A stretch of 64,000 bases of DNA from Engraulis encrasicolus. Lineage: Eukaryota; Chordata; Actinopteri; Clupeiformes; Engraulidae. Shown here piece after piece: positions 33,867 through 44,929 of the stretch. The notes beneath the pieces were generated by a model that saw only the letters and a program-made list of their open reading frames with translations, ran no database searches and was not told the origin of the DNA. Position 1 is the first letter of the stretch; every line of letters starts with the position of its first letter. Location: the NCBI RefSeq assembly GCF_034702125.1, contig NC_085876.1:2337266-2401265 (forward strand), written 5' to 3'. The translations under genes and the position numbers were made by a program.

Positions 33867-35978
33867 TCCATCACGTGCTGTCTTTCACTTGCATCGATCA
33901 TCCTTAGGTGACGCAGCTTTGGAGTAAGGAAAGTCGCTACTTTATAGAGCATGTTAATTCCGTTTGGGACAAGGTGACTTGGAGACAGCAGTGCGTCTAA
34001 CGGCTATGATACATGTACGTAAATTCCACCCGCTCTCAACCTGCTCGCTCACCTCGCGTGGTGACGTAGCATCGTTTCCCGGTCAAATTAGCTTAGCTTA
34101 GCAAATGCTGTGGTCAAACAACCGTCTCTCTTTAATCACAAACCCTGTATGTACAAATAACAAGGCCGACAGGCGGACAACAGATGCGTCCCTCTCTATG
34201 CCAGTTCCAACCTTTTTCCCCCCCAAAACGCCCCGCTGGCCTCCTCCTAACCTGTCAACGCCCACCCCCCTGTGAGGATGTGCTTTTTGTTTATTGGTCA
34301 TAGCCTATTGCCCATGGAAACTCCAAATAATGTGGCAGGCAGTGAAATGACGAGACAAAGCTTTATATTTTGCAGTTTAGACTATAATAAGGTCATCATG
34401 CTTGGATTTGGAAAAGAAGCATCTAATTTCAAATTTCACATAGATCAAGTGGCTACATTACAAATTACCAGATATTATTAGTACTAGGTTATTTATCAAC
34501 CTTTAGTAGGCTATCACGCCATTTCAGCGTCATGTGCATGTGGGAAAGAAACTAAACATCGCCAAATAGCCTAATAAATAAATAAAACCGTTTGGGTGAA
34601 TCATGCGCTATGGGTTCACCCTTTGGATGCATTGTGCGCTTGATTTTCAATGCCAGCTTTTTACCGTCCAGGCACAAAGCAGTGAGCTTCAGTGGCAGAG
34701 TTTACCAAATTCATACGACTGCAAACCAATTACGAAGCAAAAGACGCGTTCTGTCCGGTACTCTCTCTGAGCGCAAGGGAAAGCACCTGTGGGGTTCACG
34801 CGCCCGGCAGCAGAAAACGACTCTCCCTTGCAATATGCCAGAGAACATCAGTAACACAGCGTATGTTAAATGCAAATAGCCCATCTGTCTACTAGTTCGA
34901 GAACACTGACTACTCACTGAAACGTAGTGGCAGAATGTTTGCAAACTCACGTTTAGAGGAAGAGCTGTAGCGCTGCTGGTCGCCTGTCAACTTATTACGG
35001 TACCATGTCGTGGAGCGTTATGCAATGCTAACGCCCCTCTATCCGAGCACAAACATCTGTGTGAAATACTGCCTGCCGACTTCTAAATCGTTCATTTCCA
35101 TTCTGATGAACCAAAATAGCTGCACAACGCGACACTATCAGCCGAAGTGTAGGCCTATCACTAGACCGTGAACATTAAGTGACACTCACAGTGGTGTTGG
35201 TGTGCTGTGGAGAAGGAACGAAGTTGACTACCACTGTCCAAACGCAAAACAATGCCCGAAAATTGAATGCACCCCTCAGTTGTCTCACAATGCTATCAGC
35301 TTAGCCTTGCCGGTTTGGTTTTGACACGCATTCGCTCCAGGCCAAAATGCCTCTCTGCCTCCGCCTTGTGGACACAGGAGGAACAATTGAAGGAATGCGT
35401 TTCAGACAGCGTTTCAGACAAGGAATGCGTTTCAGACGGACGGACGGACAGCGGACGGACAGACCCTCTTATAGAGATGCTGGGACGCATCTAAAAATGA
35501 TGAAACAGGAGTGAATATATTGGTCACCTTAACCCAAGTGTCATTTATTTAAAAACCATCTGTGAAAAACGATCGGCAGATTTGACACCATAGAAATCAA
35601 AACAGCCTCCATTTTTAAATATCCCAGTACTGCTGGTGACGCACGTGACGTCATGGCGTTGAAAGCTTTCCCATTGGTTAACGCTTCGCGCTGCCGCTAC
35701 ATTTTTCAGCCAAGCTCAACTTTATTGCCTCACTCGCCCACCGCCCGCCACCCTCGCTTCCCTACGTCACCACCTCTCGCCTCGCTGCCGCGTCCCAACG
35801 GAAAATAATGGAACGCCATGCTTCTACCGCTTTGGAAGTGCCCATGTAAATCAGGCGTAAGCGTTGTGCATACGCAGATGCGATGGCACTGAGTAGGGCG
35901 TCAGCCTTGGACACTTGTGGTGGTCCCTTAACAGTGGTCCCTTAACTTCACGAACCATGGCAGAACAAGCGCAGCACT
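33867..35978. other. No gene; minor tandem motif
   Basis: Contains a short array of GCGTTTCAGAC and GGACGGACAGC units at 35397-35462 and a GC-rich patch with CTCGCC motifs at 35640-35800. No coding evidence. Confidence 0.45.
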
Positions 35979-37587
35979 TTATGCCGTGTTGTCAGACTCC
36001 AGGACGTTCGTCGCGTCTTTGAATGGTTTGAGAAATGCCACCAGGGATGTAAGGGTCTGTTTATTAATGCAGCTTATTTTGTCGTATTGGTTATTTGCGA
36101 TTAGAACTGCTGTGACCTCGTCATACTGCTGTGAGATAGAATCCAGCATATCCACAGTTGAATTCCATCTCGTATCCACTGACTGTTTGTGCGACTTCGT
36201 CAGCTTGACTTGCAACCCCGAGTGTTTAAAATAGCTGACAAGCTTCTTCGTGTTGCTGATCAGATGACTTGCGTCAGGGACTTCGCTCGACACAGCAGGG
36301 GACAGGGCATGAGAGGACTGAATGCAGTACATGGGCACTGCAGTTTAGCCTTTTGAATCCTCGTAAGGAGGCCACCATTGTCGCTCCTCTGTCTGTCACG
36401 AACAAACGGAGCAGAAAATAACACCCTGGACTGTAGTTTGTAGTCTGAATTGATGTAATGCAGAGTGGCCGAGAGGAAAGATGTTTTTCAATACGTTTCA
36501 GTCCAAACATCAGTTGTAACAGCACACCCGTATATCCTGGTCTTTTAATGTCATCTACGACAGCTCTCCTAAATTTGAGTGCCCTTTCTTCAACATGGCG
36601 TGACACAGTGGTTGGATGGGGCAATATGTCTCGCACGTCAAATTTGCCAATGCTGGCTGCTTTATCAACTAAAGCCGGGCATACACTGTGCGATATTTTC
36701 GCTCGTGGGTATTAAGCTCCTGCTCACACTGCACGATGGAATTTCACTATTTAAAAGTTCACATCTCACGACTGAAATGCTTCCACTGTGCGACGCGACA
36801 GGCATTTTTCCACAGTCTGCAGAGGAGGGAACATGCACACCTGAGGTGGAGATGAGGTCGCCCTCAACAGCAAATCGCATGGCCCTATTAATTTGCGCAT
36901 GTGAAGTGTCAAATCGGCTCATAGCACTGCTTTAACCTTACGATTTACGCACAAGCCACGACCAGGATTTCAAACAGTTTTGATTTTCTTGAGACCCTGC
37001 GATTGCAGCAAGTGAGGCGTAATCTCCTGAGGCGAAATCTCTTGTCGTTACCCCATGTACACTGCACGATTCGAGACTCACGATAGACCTGCGATTGAGC
37101 AAGAAATCGGCCCGACTCCCAAAAAGTTGTGCGAGTGCCAAATCGGGGCAAAAGTCGCACAGTGTAAGCCCAGCTTAAGTGTTGCGCTAACTGAACTAGT
37201 CCACGACCAGCGATGCTGTCATGGACGGAGGTCCGCGGCAACGAAAGCAACGCATTTCTCCGTCTTTTCCTTCAAAGCCTCTGACACTTTTGCTTTGTTC
37301 CCTCTGAATTCCAACAATTGTTGTCCTTTTAAAACAGTACAGACATGACGATTCAGGTCCGTTGTACCTGATTCGTGCCCGCTGTATGCGAGAACCTTTT
37401 GGCACTTGTCACAACAGGCTAAGGGCAGCTGATTACCTTCTGCGTCATACATGAGTGAGAATGACTTCCAAATATCTGATTTCAAAACTTTCGATTTTTT
37501 CACGGTGAATGTTCCTCTCTTTAGACCAGCACTTACTTCTGAAGCATTATGTGTTGTTTCACTAGAGGAGCTCTGCTCTTCTGCCAT
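35979..37587 (-). pseudogene. BED-zinc-finger hAT transposase, broken
   Basis: The minus-strand frame from Met at 37587 (MAEEQSSSSETTHN) contains a BED finger: SDIWKSFSLMY, then CCDKCQKVLAY and TTDLNRHVC. BED fingers bind element ends in hAT transposases. The frame is lost at 37219, and a MITE (36670-37177) sits here. It resumes at 36660 with KFDVRDILPHPTTVSRHV, LKRIEKHLSSRPLCI, then frameshifts near 36310 to LISNTKKLVSYFKHSG and SVDTRWNSTVDMLDSI, typical of the hAT RNase-H-like core. It stops at 35979; the C-terminal dimerisation part is missing. Confidence 0.87.
36670..37177. mobile_element. TIR MITE inside the hAT transposase
   Basis: TAAAGCCGGGCATACACTG at the left and complement TAAGCTGGGCTTACACTG at the right are inverted repeats. 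The transposase reading frame lies on both sides, which proves insertion. The left half resembles the element at 3419-3595. Short open frames inside are not genes. Confidence 0.8.
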
Positions 37588-38046
37588 GATCGGACAGCAG
37601 CGCAGAAGAGCCAGAACACGGAAGAGCAGAACAAAATCGGACATGCGAGATTACACATCCGCAAATATATTCCAAAATGTTTTTATTAATAGAAAGGCTA
37701 CCAAACACAATATCCAGCACATTGTGATATATATAAATGATAGACATAGACTGATAATTTATGACTTTATTTTACATTTTAAAACACGTTTTTAGTTCGC
37801 GGGACAGCCGCTCATCACCGCTCCCGCTCGCACCCGCAATGAGCTTCAATATTTGTCCCGCGCCGCGCCGCACTGCTACAGGATTTTCACAAAACGGGAA
37901 ATCCTATAGGATTTTTTGATAAGGGTCGATTGTTTTATTCGACAGGACAACAAATATTTGAACATTCGAATATTCTTGTACATCCCTAGCCTAGACTTGT
38001 ATTAAAATCATCAATACTTATGAACGGCCATCCGGGTACTTTGCTC

Positions 38047-38205
38047 TTAAATTTGCGTTACGCCCCTATATGGGTGAAAACAAACCGAATGTCTCATTGA
38101 CTTACATGCTACATCGGCTAACCTAAATGAACACATTCCATGCTTCAGCCACGGCTGTTTGGCTATATCATTTGAACAGCCGGCAACACAACACGTTTTC
38201 GGCAT
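38047..38205 (-). pseudogene. THAP-domain N-terminal fragment
   Basis: From Met at 38205 the minus strand reads MPKTCCVAGCSNDI and then MCSFRLAD. The M-P-x-x-C-C-V-x-G-C-S-N start matches the first zinc-ligand pair of THAP domains, DNA-binding folds used by P-element and Kolobok transposases and several host factors. The remaining Cys and His ligands are not recognisable in frame. It sits wholly inside an inverted-repeat element (38055-38314). Confidence 0.55.
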
Positions 38206-38314
38206 GTTGCGCGTGAACAACGCTAGTCTACAGGTCCGTATCTTTCGTTTATTAAACCACAACATCACCAATTGACTTGCATGGGTTGTTTTCCCCCATA
38301 AATGGGCGTAACGC
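38055..38314. mobile_element. Inverted-repeat element carrying a THAP fragment
   Basis: GCGTTACGCCCCTATATGGG at the left pairs with the complement of the right end, GCGTTACGCCCATTTATGGG, over about 30 bp. Confidence 0.72.
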
Positions 38315-38441
38315 ACATGGAAAACGTCACGCCGTTCATGAGTATACGAGATAATCACGCTTTATTTCGCTACATATGAAAGCGAAATGCAATGTACACT
38401 GTATGCTTGGGGTATATGGTTGTATGGTTATGTATGGATAT

Positions 38442-39702
38442 TAGGGCTGGGCAATGTTAACGCGTTAACGGTGCGTTAAACTATTGAGGTCAGTATAGCC
38501 CGACAAATTTGTTAACGCATCAGGGGTTTTTTTGTGCCTTTTATGACCATCGTTCGTGGCTTGTATTTAGAAAGCGTCAGCGCGCTTCTGTTGCTGCTTC
38601 CAATGACTTCAGACAGAGAATAAAGAAAAGTAGGCAAAACAAAACAGGCACAGCCTACAGAAGGACGTCAACTTCTGTAGGCCTATCAGGGGGTCAGGAT
38701 TTGGCTGATTGGCTTCGCCGATTAGCAAGGCACTTCCTCGTTGCAATTCTCACAAATTTGATAATTTCCGATGCCACTTCGCTCAAAGAGGGTGGATGCG
38801 ATTGGTGGGTGCGCGAGTTTAGTGTTGGGCACACATACCTATACAGGTGTGTGGTTGGGCACCTCTTCCATATATCTTTCTGGTCAATCATTAACGTGGC
38901 ACGTAATTGGCTGAATAAACTGTCGGTGGAAACGGCTCCATCTTTGAAGCTGAAAAATTCGTTCAATTTTGGCTGAATTCACTAGCCTAGCATTACCCAT
39001 TCAAATGACTGGAGGCGGGACTTATTCACTCTCTCCAGTTCTTATACTACCTCCATGAGGCCTATGGACATTTTCGGTACACAGTTTAACCAAAAAATCG
39101 TATGAGAGGGAGATACAGCAGGCGAGTTATTTTCCAGTATCCACTTAATGTCGGGTGAACGCCCCTTTAGGAGACCTTCGATTAGGAGACCTTCGGAGTC
39201 TTGAGGTTGAGAATAAATTGAGTCCCCTAGATGGCAGTAGCGCACGTCTTGTGCAAACACCACGAAAATAGAAAAAGGGGCAACGCCCCTTTAGGAGACC
39301 GAATTTTGAGCACACGCTTTTGCATTGAGTGGGCGTGTTTCGATTCCTCTTATTATATCTCCAACGTCTTTGGTTTAACAGTCCTCATTGCAAAGCTCTC
39401 GAGCAGCATGTGGCTCGCCTTTGCAGCTCGCAAGGTTAGTCTATTGTAGCCTACGGCATAAAAAGGTAGTCTACTGTTATGCTGGCCGTCTATCAGCTGT
39501 CAATAACGCCACACTGAATTACAGTGTGCATAACTGATAAAAAAGGCTATTTAAAAAAGGTCTATTCAAGAAAGAGCAAATATTCCAAAGTGGATTTTGA
39601 ATTCATTTTTGGGTTTCGCGCGCTATGGAATTAATCACAATTAATCACAGAAAGTCATTGAGTTAATGTGATTACATTTTTTTTCACGTTTGCCCACCCC
39701 TA
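38442..39702. mobile_element. Non-autonomous hAT with exact 8-bp TSD
   Basis: ATGGATAT flanks it at 38434-38441 and 39703-39710. The ends are TAGGGCTGGGCAATGTTAAC and complement TAGGGGTGGGCAAACGTGAA, with GTTAACGCGTTAA-like subterminal motifs. The 1261-bp interior has no transposase. Confidence 0.93.
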
Positions 39703-39752
39703 ATGGATATACATGAATATACTTAGACACACACGAGAGAGAGAGAGAGATC

Positions 39753-39783
<31 letters not shown>

Positions 39784-39784
39784 T

Positions 39785-39911
39785 AGGCGTGTGTGCATGT
39801 ATGGGGATGCTTCAGGTGCCTTTCAGCACTGGGTGGGTAGGGAGAGGTAAGGGTGGGACTCGAACCTGCAACCTTCTGACAGACCAACACCCTACCCATT
39901 AGGCCACTGCC
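39785..39911 (-). mobile_element. tRNA-derived SINE head
   Basis: On the minus strand the sequence shows an A-box-like TGGCCTAATGGGTAGG (39891-39906 complement) and a B box GGTTCGAGTCC (39856-39866 complement), spaced as in a tRNA promoter, followed by an unrelated body. It does not fold into a full tRNA with acceptor stem, so it is a SINE, not a tRNA gene. Confidence 0.75.
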
Positions 39912-40013
39912 AATGACTGTATACAGTGGCCACAGCAGCATATTAGGCCATGGTTGCCAGGTGACAGCAGAGTTCCAAAGTTCTACAAGGCGGCATGTGT
40001 AGTATGTATGTAC

Positions 40014-40161
40014 GGGATAATGTATTGTCCGCACGTGACTATAGGAAAATATTTTCCCGACGAGGCGAATAACACCCCCCGACGCCGAAGGCGGAGGGGT
40101 GTTATTCCGCTTCGAAGGGAAATATTTTCTGATAGTCACGTGTGGACAATACATTATCCTG
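40014..40161. mobile_element. Palindromic MITE
   Basis: Arms of about 44 bp (GGGATAATGTATTGTCC and onward, with the complement closing) and a GC-rich inner inverted repeat (AATAACACCCC / GGGGTGTTATT) make one long hairpin. Confidence 0.82.
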
Positions 40162-40542
40162 CTTATTATACGGCTTTTACCAACATTAGAAAGCATACAT
40201 AGTTAACCAGTAGTTTAAAATAACATTTTTATTGCCATTTTATAGCGTGCGCAAAGAAAGATAGTTCATGATAAGTAATATTAATGTGTTTTCAAAACAT
40301 TTGACTGAAATTTAGCTGAAATTCTATGATTTCTGACATGTCCCAAAACCAGCAAAGTTTTTAGGCTTCTTGTCGGTTGTCCTGAGACTGTGTTCACTTG
40401 GACAGGGATAACTCAACAATAACAAATGTGATTTGTATGCCATTAAAAAGCATTTTGTCAGTAACAAAACCATTTAATTGGATTGGGTGGAGAACAATAA
40501 AGTCCACTTTCATTAAATTAGCCTCAAAGAAAAAAAGTGGGC

Positions 40543-40600
40543 TTAAAGGATAGTTCCGGCGTAAAATGAAAGTTTCACCATCGCTTTCTCATGCCACATA
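40543..40600 (+). other. T2/Kolobok-like left terminus
   Basis: TTAAAGGATAGTTCCGGCG matches the TTAAAGG end of this group and lies 380 bp before the THAP frame. Its right-hand partner was not found in the window. Confidence 0.45.
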
Positions 40601-40923
40601 ATGTATCTAATGATGAGCCATTCTGGGCAATGTTGCGCCGTTATGAAGTTAGCTAATTTTAAGCTTTTTGGCGAAAAACGCAGCATGCATCACGGCGGGG
40701 CCAATTATAGGCCTATTATTTTCTGATGTTTCCCCGCTATAAACAACTTCAAAAACGCTACACACTTCATCACAAAGGTCTCGTCAATCAAACCGAGGCA
40801 CAGAGAAGATCATCGGACCACACAGTCTTCACTGGCCAGTGTTTTCAGAGGTGTCTCACTGTTGCAACTCTCTGACCCGGATGCAGGCTACTCAATCAGG
40901 TGGCTAGGTAGCCTAGGCTAAAC

Positions 40924-41223
40924 ATGGTCCGCGGTTCTTACACCGGCTGCGACCGTAAAATGAAAAGCTGGAACCCCGACCGTTTTCACCGTCTGCCGCT
41001 GTCTAAACCAGCCATATTACGGGAATGGCTAATAGCATTAGAAGTGGACGAAACTGACATAAAAACCCTGAGGGATCGCTACTACCGTGTATGGAGGGAG
41101 CATTTCGAGGATGATGACTACAAGAAGAGTAAGGGAGATGGAACACCTAAACGAAACCGCCCACTAAACATAGAACGTCACATAGACGTTCATATCTTGT
41201 CCATATTGCGTCCGTCCGTCTAA
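40924..41223 (+). pseudogene. THAP-domain ORF with lost zinc ligands
   Basis: The 99-codon frame is collinear with a THAP domain: start MVRGSYTGCDRK, then FHRLPLSKPAILREWL, RDRYYRVWREHFEDDDY and a basic tail. THAP domains need C-x(2-4)-C...C-x2-H. Here one N-terminal Cys is replaced (GSYTGC) and the Cys before REHF is Trp (VWREHF), so zinc binding is probably lost. A nearby TTAAAGG end suggests it was the N-terminal exon of a Kolobok transposase, in which THAP domains are usual. A host THAP gene is the alternative. Confidence 0.72.
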
Positions 41224-43079
41224 GACCAGTTCTGTACCCAAAAATGACGTGCAAAATAGGTATACTATTTTGACGTCAAACTATGAGGTCCATTAGACGT
41301 CTGAATATAGTTAATCATTTACCCAATGGGGATATTAAACATTTCCAAGTACAATAGCCTAACGTAGAGAATTGGGGAAACTGGACCTTCACGAGAACTG
41401 AGCTCAGCTGCTCTCTGTCTCTCTCCTTCACACACTCTCTCTCACACACACATCATGAATGGCGAACAGTGGACACGCCCCATCTGGGCAAAAGCCAAAA
41501 ATATTCCCGCTCGTGGAGTTACGACCATCCATCATCATTACCAGAGACGTTCTAACGTTAACGGCCGTGTGAGCGACGAGAAGAGGACAATTCGTGAAAA
41601 AAGTGAGGTAAGTCCTTGAAATTGTCAGAAGTTGCTCATTGTTCTGTGTAAGTTGCTCATTGTTCTGTGCATTTTAATTACAAAGAAGATGAGTGCCTTG
41701 GTATTTCTCAAACTTTTTTTAAATCAACCAAGCCTTTCACCAAAGAGCACCATCTTAAAAAACTTTAAAAACTAGACAGTTCCAGGAAGCACTCCAACTG
41801 GACTTCATTCTGAAGTCCTTGAAATTGTCAGAAGTTGCTCATTGTTCTGTGTAAGGCTGTTAGTCGACAAGACTAGCTTCTTTTAGGGCAAAAACGTTCA
41901 TAATGTTAGTTGTTTGCAATGGCGTCAAACTTTTGCTAGAAACTTCGCCCCCCTAAAATGTAGGTATACGGGCCAGCTACCCGCTCGTCAAACTATCCGA
42001 GACCATATTTGCTTTGGTTTGATCTATCAATCGTTTTTGTACTAGCGTGAGGTCGTGGAAAAAGTTTTCTCTTGAGAACTAATGCTAATTAATTAGCGTT
42101 GCAAGTTCTTAATGGCTAGCACTACCACTATGTCATTGGACGTTGCTAAACGCTAGCTAGTAAAATAGCTAACATTACTTCTTCTGGATGTAATATTGAG
42201 ATGCACGCACTTTTATGTATGACTTCGTCGCCAGGTTTTGTTGTAGTGTGAATGACGTGAATTGGTGAAGTCGAGTAACATTAGATTTTCCGATATTGAC
42301 TAATTTGCTGCGGCGTTGCTAGCGTCGGGAGATTTGGTGGGGGGCGTTGCTAGTTATCGGCTACCACCGTCTTGAAAGTAACAAAATTACGTCCGTCATT
42401 GAGCTAAAACGGGGCGCAATTCTTATTTTTATCATTTCGGTTTACATTAACAAAATCAAAAGGCTGTGATGGGATTTGCCACAGTGTCTCATATTTTGTC
42501 CTCACGGAGTTGGCAGCTGTAACGGTCAGGTATTGTTAAATGGGCAGGCGAAAACGACTATGATTTTACCGCCCAAACGCACATTTCATTACTCTCGCAT
42601 GGTTTTCGTACATTTAAAAAAGAAACCAACAACATGGCATCTTAGTTTCACGTGTTTGTGCAGTTTTATGTCCGTGTTTGAGATTCAGGCTGTGGTGTTC
42701 GCTGTCGGCTATTGTACCTTATCACAGAAATGCATTAGCTAGTAGAAAAGTAATGCATTGGTGAATGCAGCGCCTGCTGTAATAATTAGGTTTAGAGCCA
42801 GTGACAACTACTTAACGCTGGCTGGGCAATGGCAAGTGCGAACTCTGCAGCCATTAGCAGATGCTTAGATACCCCGCTTTAATGTAGAAAGACACCTGTT
42901 TTTGCATGCAGTGTGCCATATGCTTTATTCCTTTAAAAAAAAGGTGCACAATGTAATCTTTTTTAGTAGGCCTAGTTAATTTCCAGAAATCACCCTGACC
43001 ATTCACAAATGATTAATTTTTCATGACTACTTGCCACCCCCCATCAATGTCTATGTCATTATTACTTTTTCCCTTGCTC
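41224..43079. other. No clear gene; possible donor at 41613
   Basis: AAAAGTGAG|GTAAGT at 41605-41618 is a strong donor-like site and could end an untranslated first exon. A 45-bp block (TCCTTGAAATTGTCAGAAGT...) occurs at 41616 and again at 41816. An open frame at 42476-42742 shows no known motif. Confidence 0.35.
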
Positions 43080-43190
43080 CACCGGCTGCTGCATCCAGGT
43101 CTCAAAACAGGCGCCCGTCGACCCCTTGCTCCGACAGACACCAGCCGCCTGCCCTCTTCAGACGGACAGACAAACCGAGGTAGGTACGAC
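43080..43190 (+). repeat. Single-copy relative of the 45-kb minisatellite
   Basis: CAGGCGCCCGTCGACCCCTTGCTCCG and CACCAGCCGCCTGCCC-like segments match monomers of the array at 44930-45745. The segment ends at a donor-like GAG|GTAGGT (43180). Confidence 0.4.
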
Positions 43191-43350
43191 TGTCACTCAC
43201 AGGGTTCCTGCGGGGTTTAAAATTCAGAAACTTGAGGTCTTAAAAAGGTAAGCGTAGCCCTTAAGCCCACCAAAATCTACATTTCTTCATTTTCTAATCC
43301 TATTCACATCATTTTTTTGTTAAATGATTACTTAAATAGTAAGATTTAAC

Positions 43351-43774
43351 ACCTGTGTGAAGCTGGCCCCCCCTCCGACCCAAAATGCTGAAATAACACT
43401 GCAGATTGTTTGTGCTGGATTGCGCTGTAATTTTGTTTGTTTGTGCTTTTAAGGCTTTTGAATAATTTAAATACTAAAATACTCATAATACTAATACATT
43501 TTCAATGGGCAGCCCCCCCCCCCCCTCCAGTTAATTTTTACAGCACAAATGAGCACAAACAAATTCTATTCGATTGAGACTACTTTGGAGAAATTTGGAA
43601 GTGGAGGGGGGGCTGCCCGTTGAAAATGTATTAGTAGTATGAGTATTTTAGTATTTAAATGACTCAAAAGCCTTAATAGCACAAACGAAAATAAGTACAG
43701 CACAAACGTAGCACAAACAGTCTGCAGTGTTATTTCAGCATTTTGGGTCGGAGGGAGGCCAGCTTCACACAGGT
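43351..43774. mobile_element. Large palindromic MITE
   Basis: ACCTGTGTGAAGCTGGCC at 43351 and its complement ending at 43774 open two arms of about 170 bp, matching through ATGCTGAAATAACACTGCAG and AAATACTAAAATACTCAT, around an 80-bp centre. C and G homopolymers face each other at the inner ends. Non-coding. Confidence 0.83.
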
Positions 43775-44169
43775 AGATTTACCCTCTCTTCTCATCAATG
43801 AGTTGATGTATATTTCGAAGAACAATATGAAGATTTTTTAGGGGAAAAGTCAAAAGTCTGAATGGGTACCCTTTTAAGCCCAGTTGTGTTCCAAATAAGC
43901 TCATATCGTTATTTCTCTATCAAAATACCTAGTGAGGTGAATTTAAACAGTGTAGCTTACAGGGCATAATGGTTTCAGTCAAAAATATTCTTTCAAAATG
44001 TAAGATTTGATCACAGAACAATGCATGAAACCTAAATAAATATTTGCTCTGGGAAGGAACGCGTCTTCTGATTCCTGCTTTCTTTCTCCACTAACTCGAG
44101 CTGGGTTTCAGTCCAGCATGTTACAGCTAAAATTTATACAGTGAGTCTCTCTAGGTCGTCCTCAGACGA

Positions 44170-44789
44170 GCCTTCCATCGTTTCTTCCAGTCATTTTTGG
44201 TTATTCTTGGTTACATCCCCACTTTTGAGTATGGTGGCGGGAGCATCATTATATGCGGCTACCTTGCTGCCTCAGGCCCTTGTCAACTTGCTATTATCAG
44301 TGGAACAATGAACTTTAGAATGGCTTCATAACAATAAAATACACATTCTGGAATAGCCCAGTGAAAGCCCTGACAAAAAAACAATTGAGATGATTTAGCA
44401 TGCCATGAAGTCAAGAAAGCTGTTCACTCCAGACATCTCAGAAACCTTGCTGAAGAGGAGCAGTTTTAAAAAGAAGAGGGAGATGTGACCAAGATTGTTT
44501 TGTTAATCTGATCCTCAACTACAGGACACGTCTGGTTAGAGTTATTGCAACTAACTGAACATTAGAACATATTGAATGCAAGAGTGTACTTACATGCCTT
44601 GTTGTCCTGTGAATGTTTACATCTTATGGCCACTAAAATATGATAATGTGTAAATGTTTGGATGGAATTAGTCAAAAGAGACTGTTCTTTCTTGTGATTT
44701 CCAGGAAGATCAGACTATGTTTTATGACCAATTTTGACAGAAATGTAAGAAATTTCAAAGGGTGTACAAACATTTTCCTATGACTGTAT
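44170..44789 (+). pseudogene. Tc1/mariner-like relic, 3' part
   Basis: The plus strand keeps a Tc1 transposase 3' half with many disruptions: TATGGTGGCGGGAGCATC corresponds to the GGSI-type block, and 44350-44400 to the catalytic SPDxNxIE region (TAGCCCAGTGAAAGCCCTGAC). It ends in GTACAAACATTTTCCTATGA at 44763-44785, a Tc1-type terminal repeat. The left terminus is absent. Confidence 0.68.
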
Positions 44790-44929
44790 ACTTTTAGTAA
44801 GTTAGCTATTAGAACACTATTAGCATATTCCCCAAAAAACATTTTAGTCCACTTTAAGTATGGTTGGCTAGGTGTACTTTCTTTAAGAGCAACTTCGATA
44901 CATCTAAAAAGTAATGTCCTTACAGGTCC

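Larger units (their letters stand above)
32165..37885 (-). mobile_element. Composite BED-hAT element
   Basis: The left edge carries GCCTGCGCGGGACAGATTTT and repeated CCCGCTCCCGC; the right edge carries the complement of GGCGCGGCGCGGGACAAATATT and CCGCTCCCGCTCGC. These opposed GC-rich ends enclose a BED-finger hAT transposase on the minus strand (35979-37587). No target duplication was identified and the interior is filled with other repeats, so treating it as one element is an inference. Confidence 0.45.

Noticed and set aside
39852..39911. tRNA gene on the minus strand
   Set aside because: A and B boxes are present but no acceptor stem or complete cloverleaf; it continues into a SINE body.
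42925..43050. Third T2-type MITE of the 3003-3369 family
   Set aside because: Blocks such as CCAGAAAT and ACTTGCCACC are similar, but the right terminus is missing and similarity is short.
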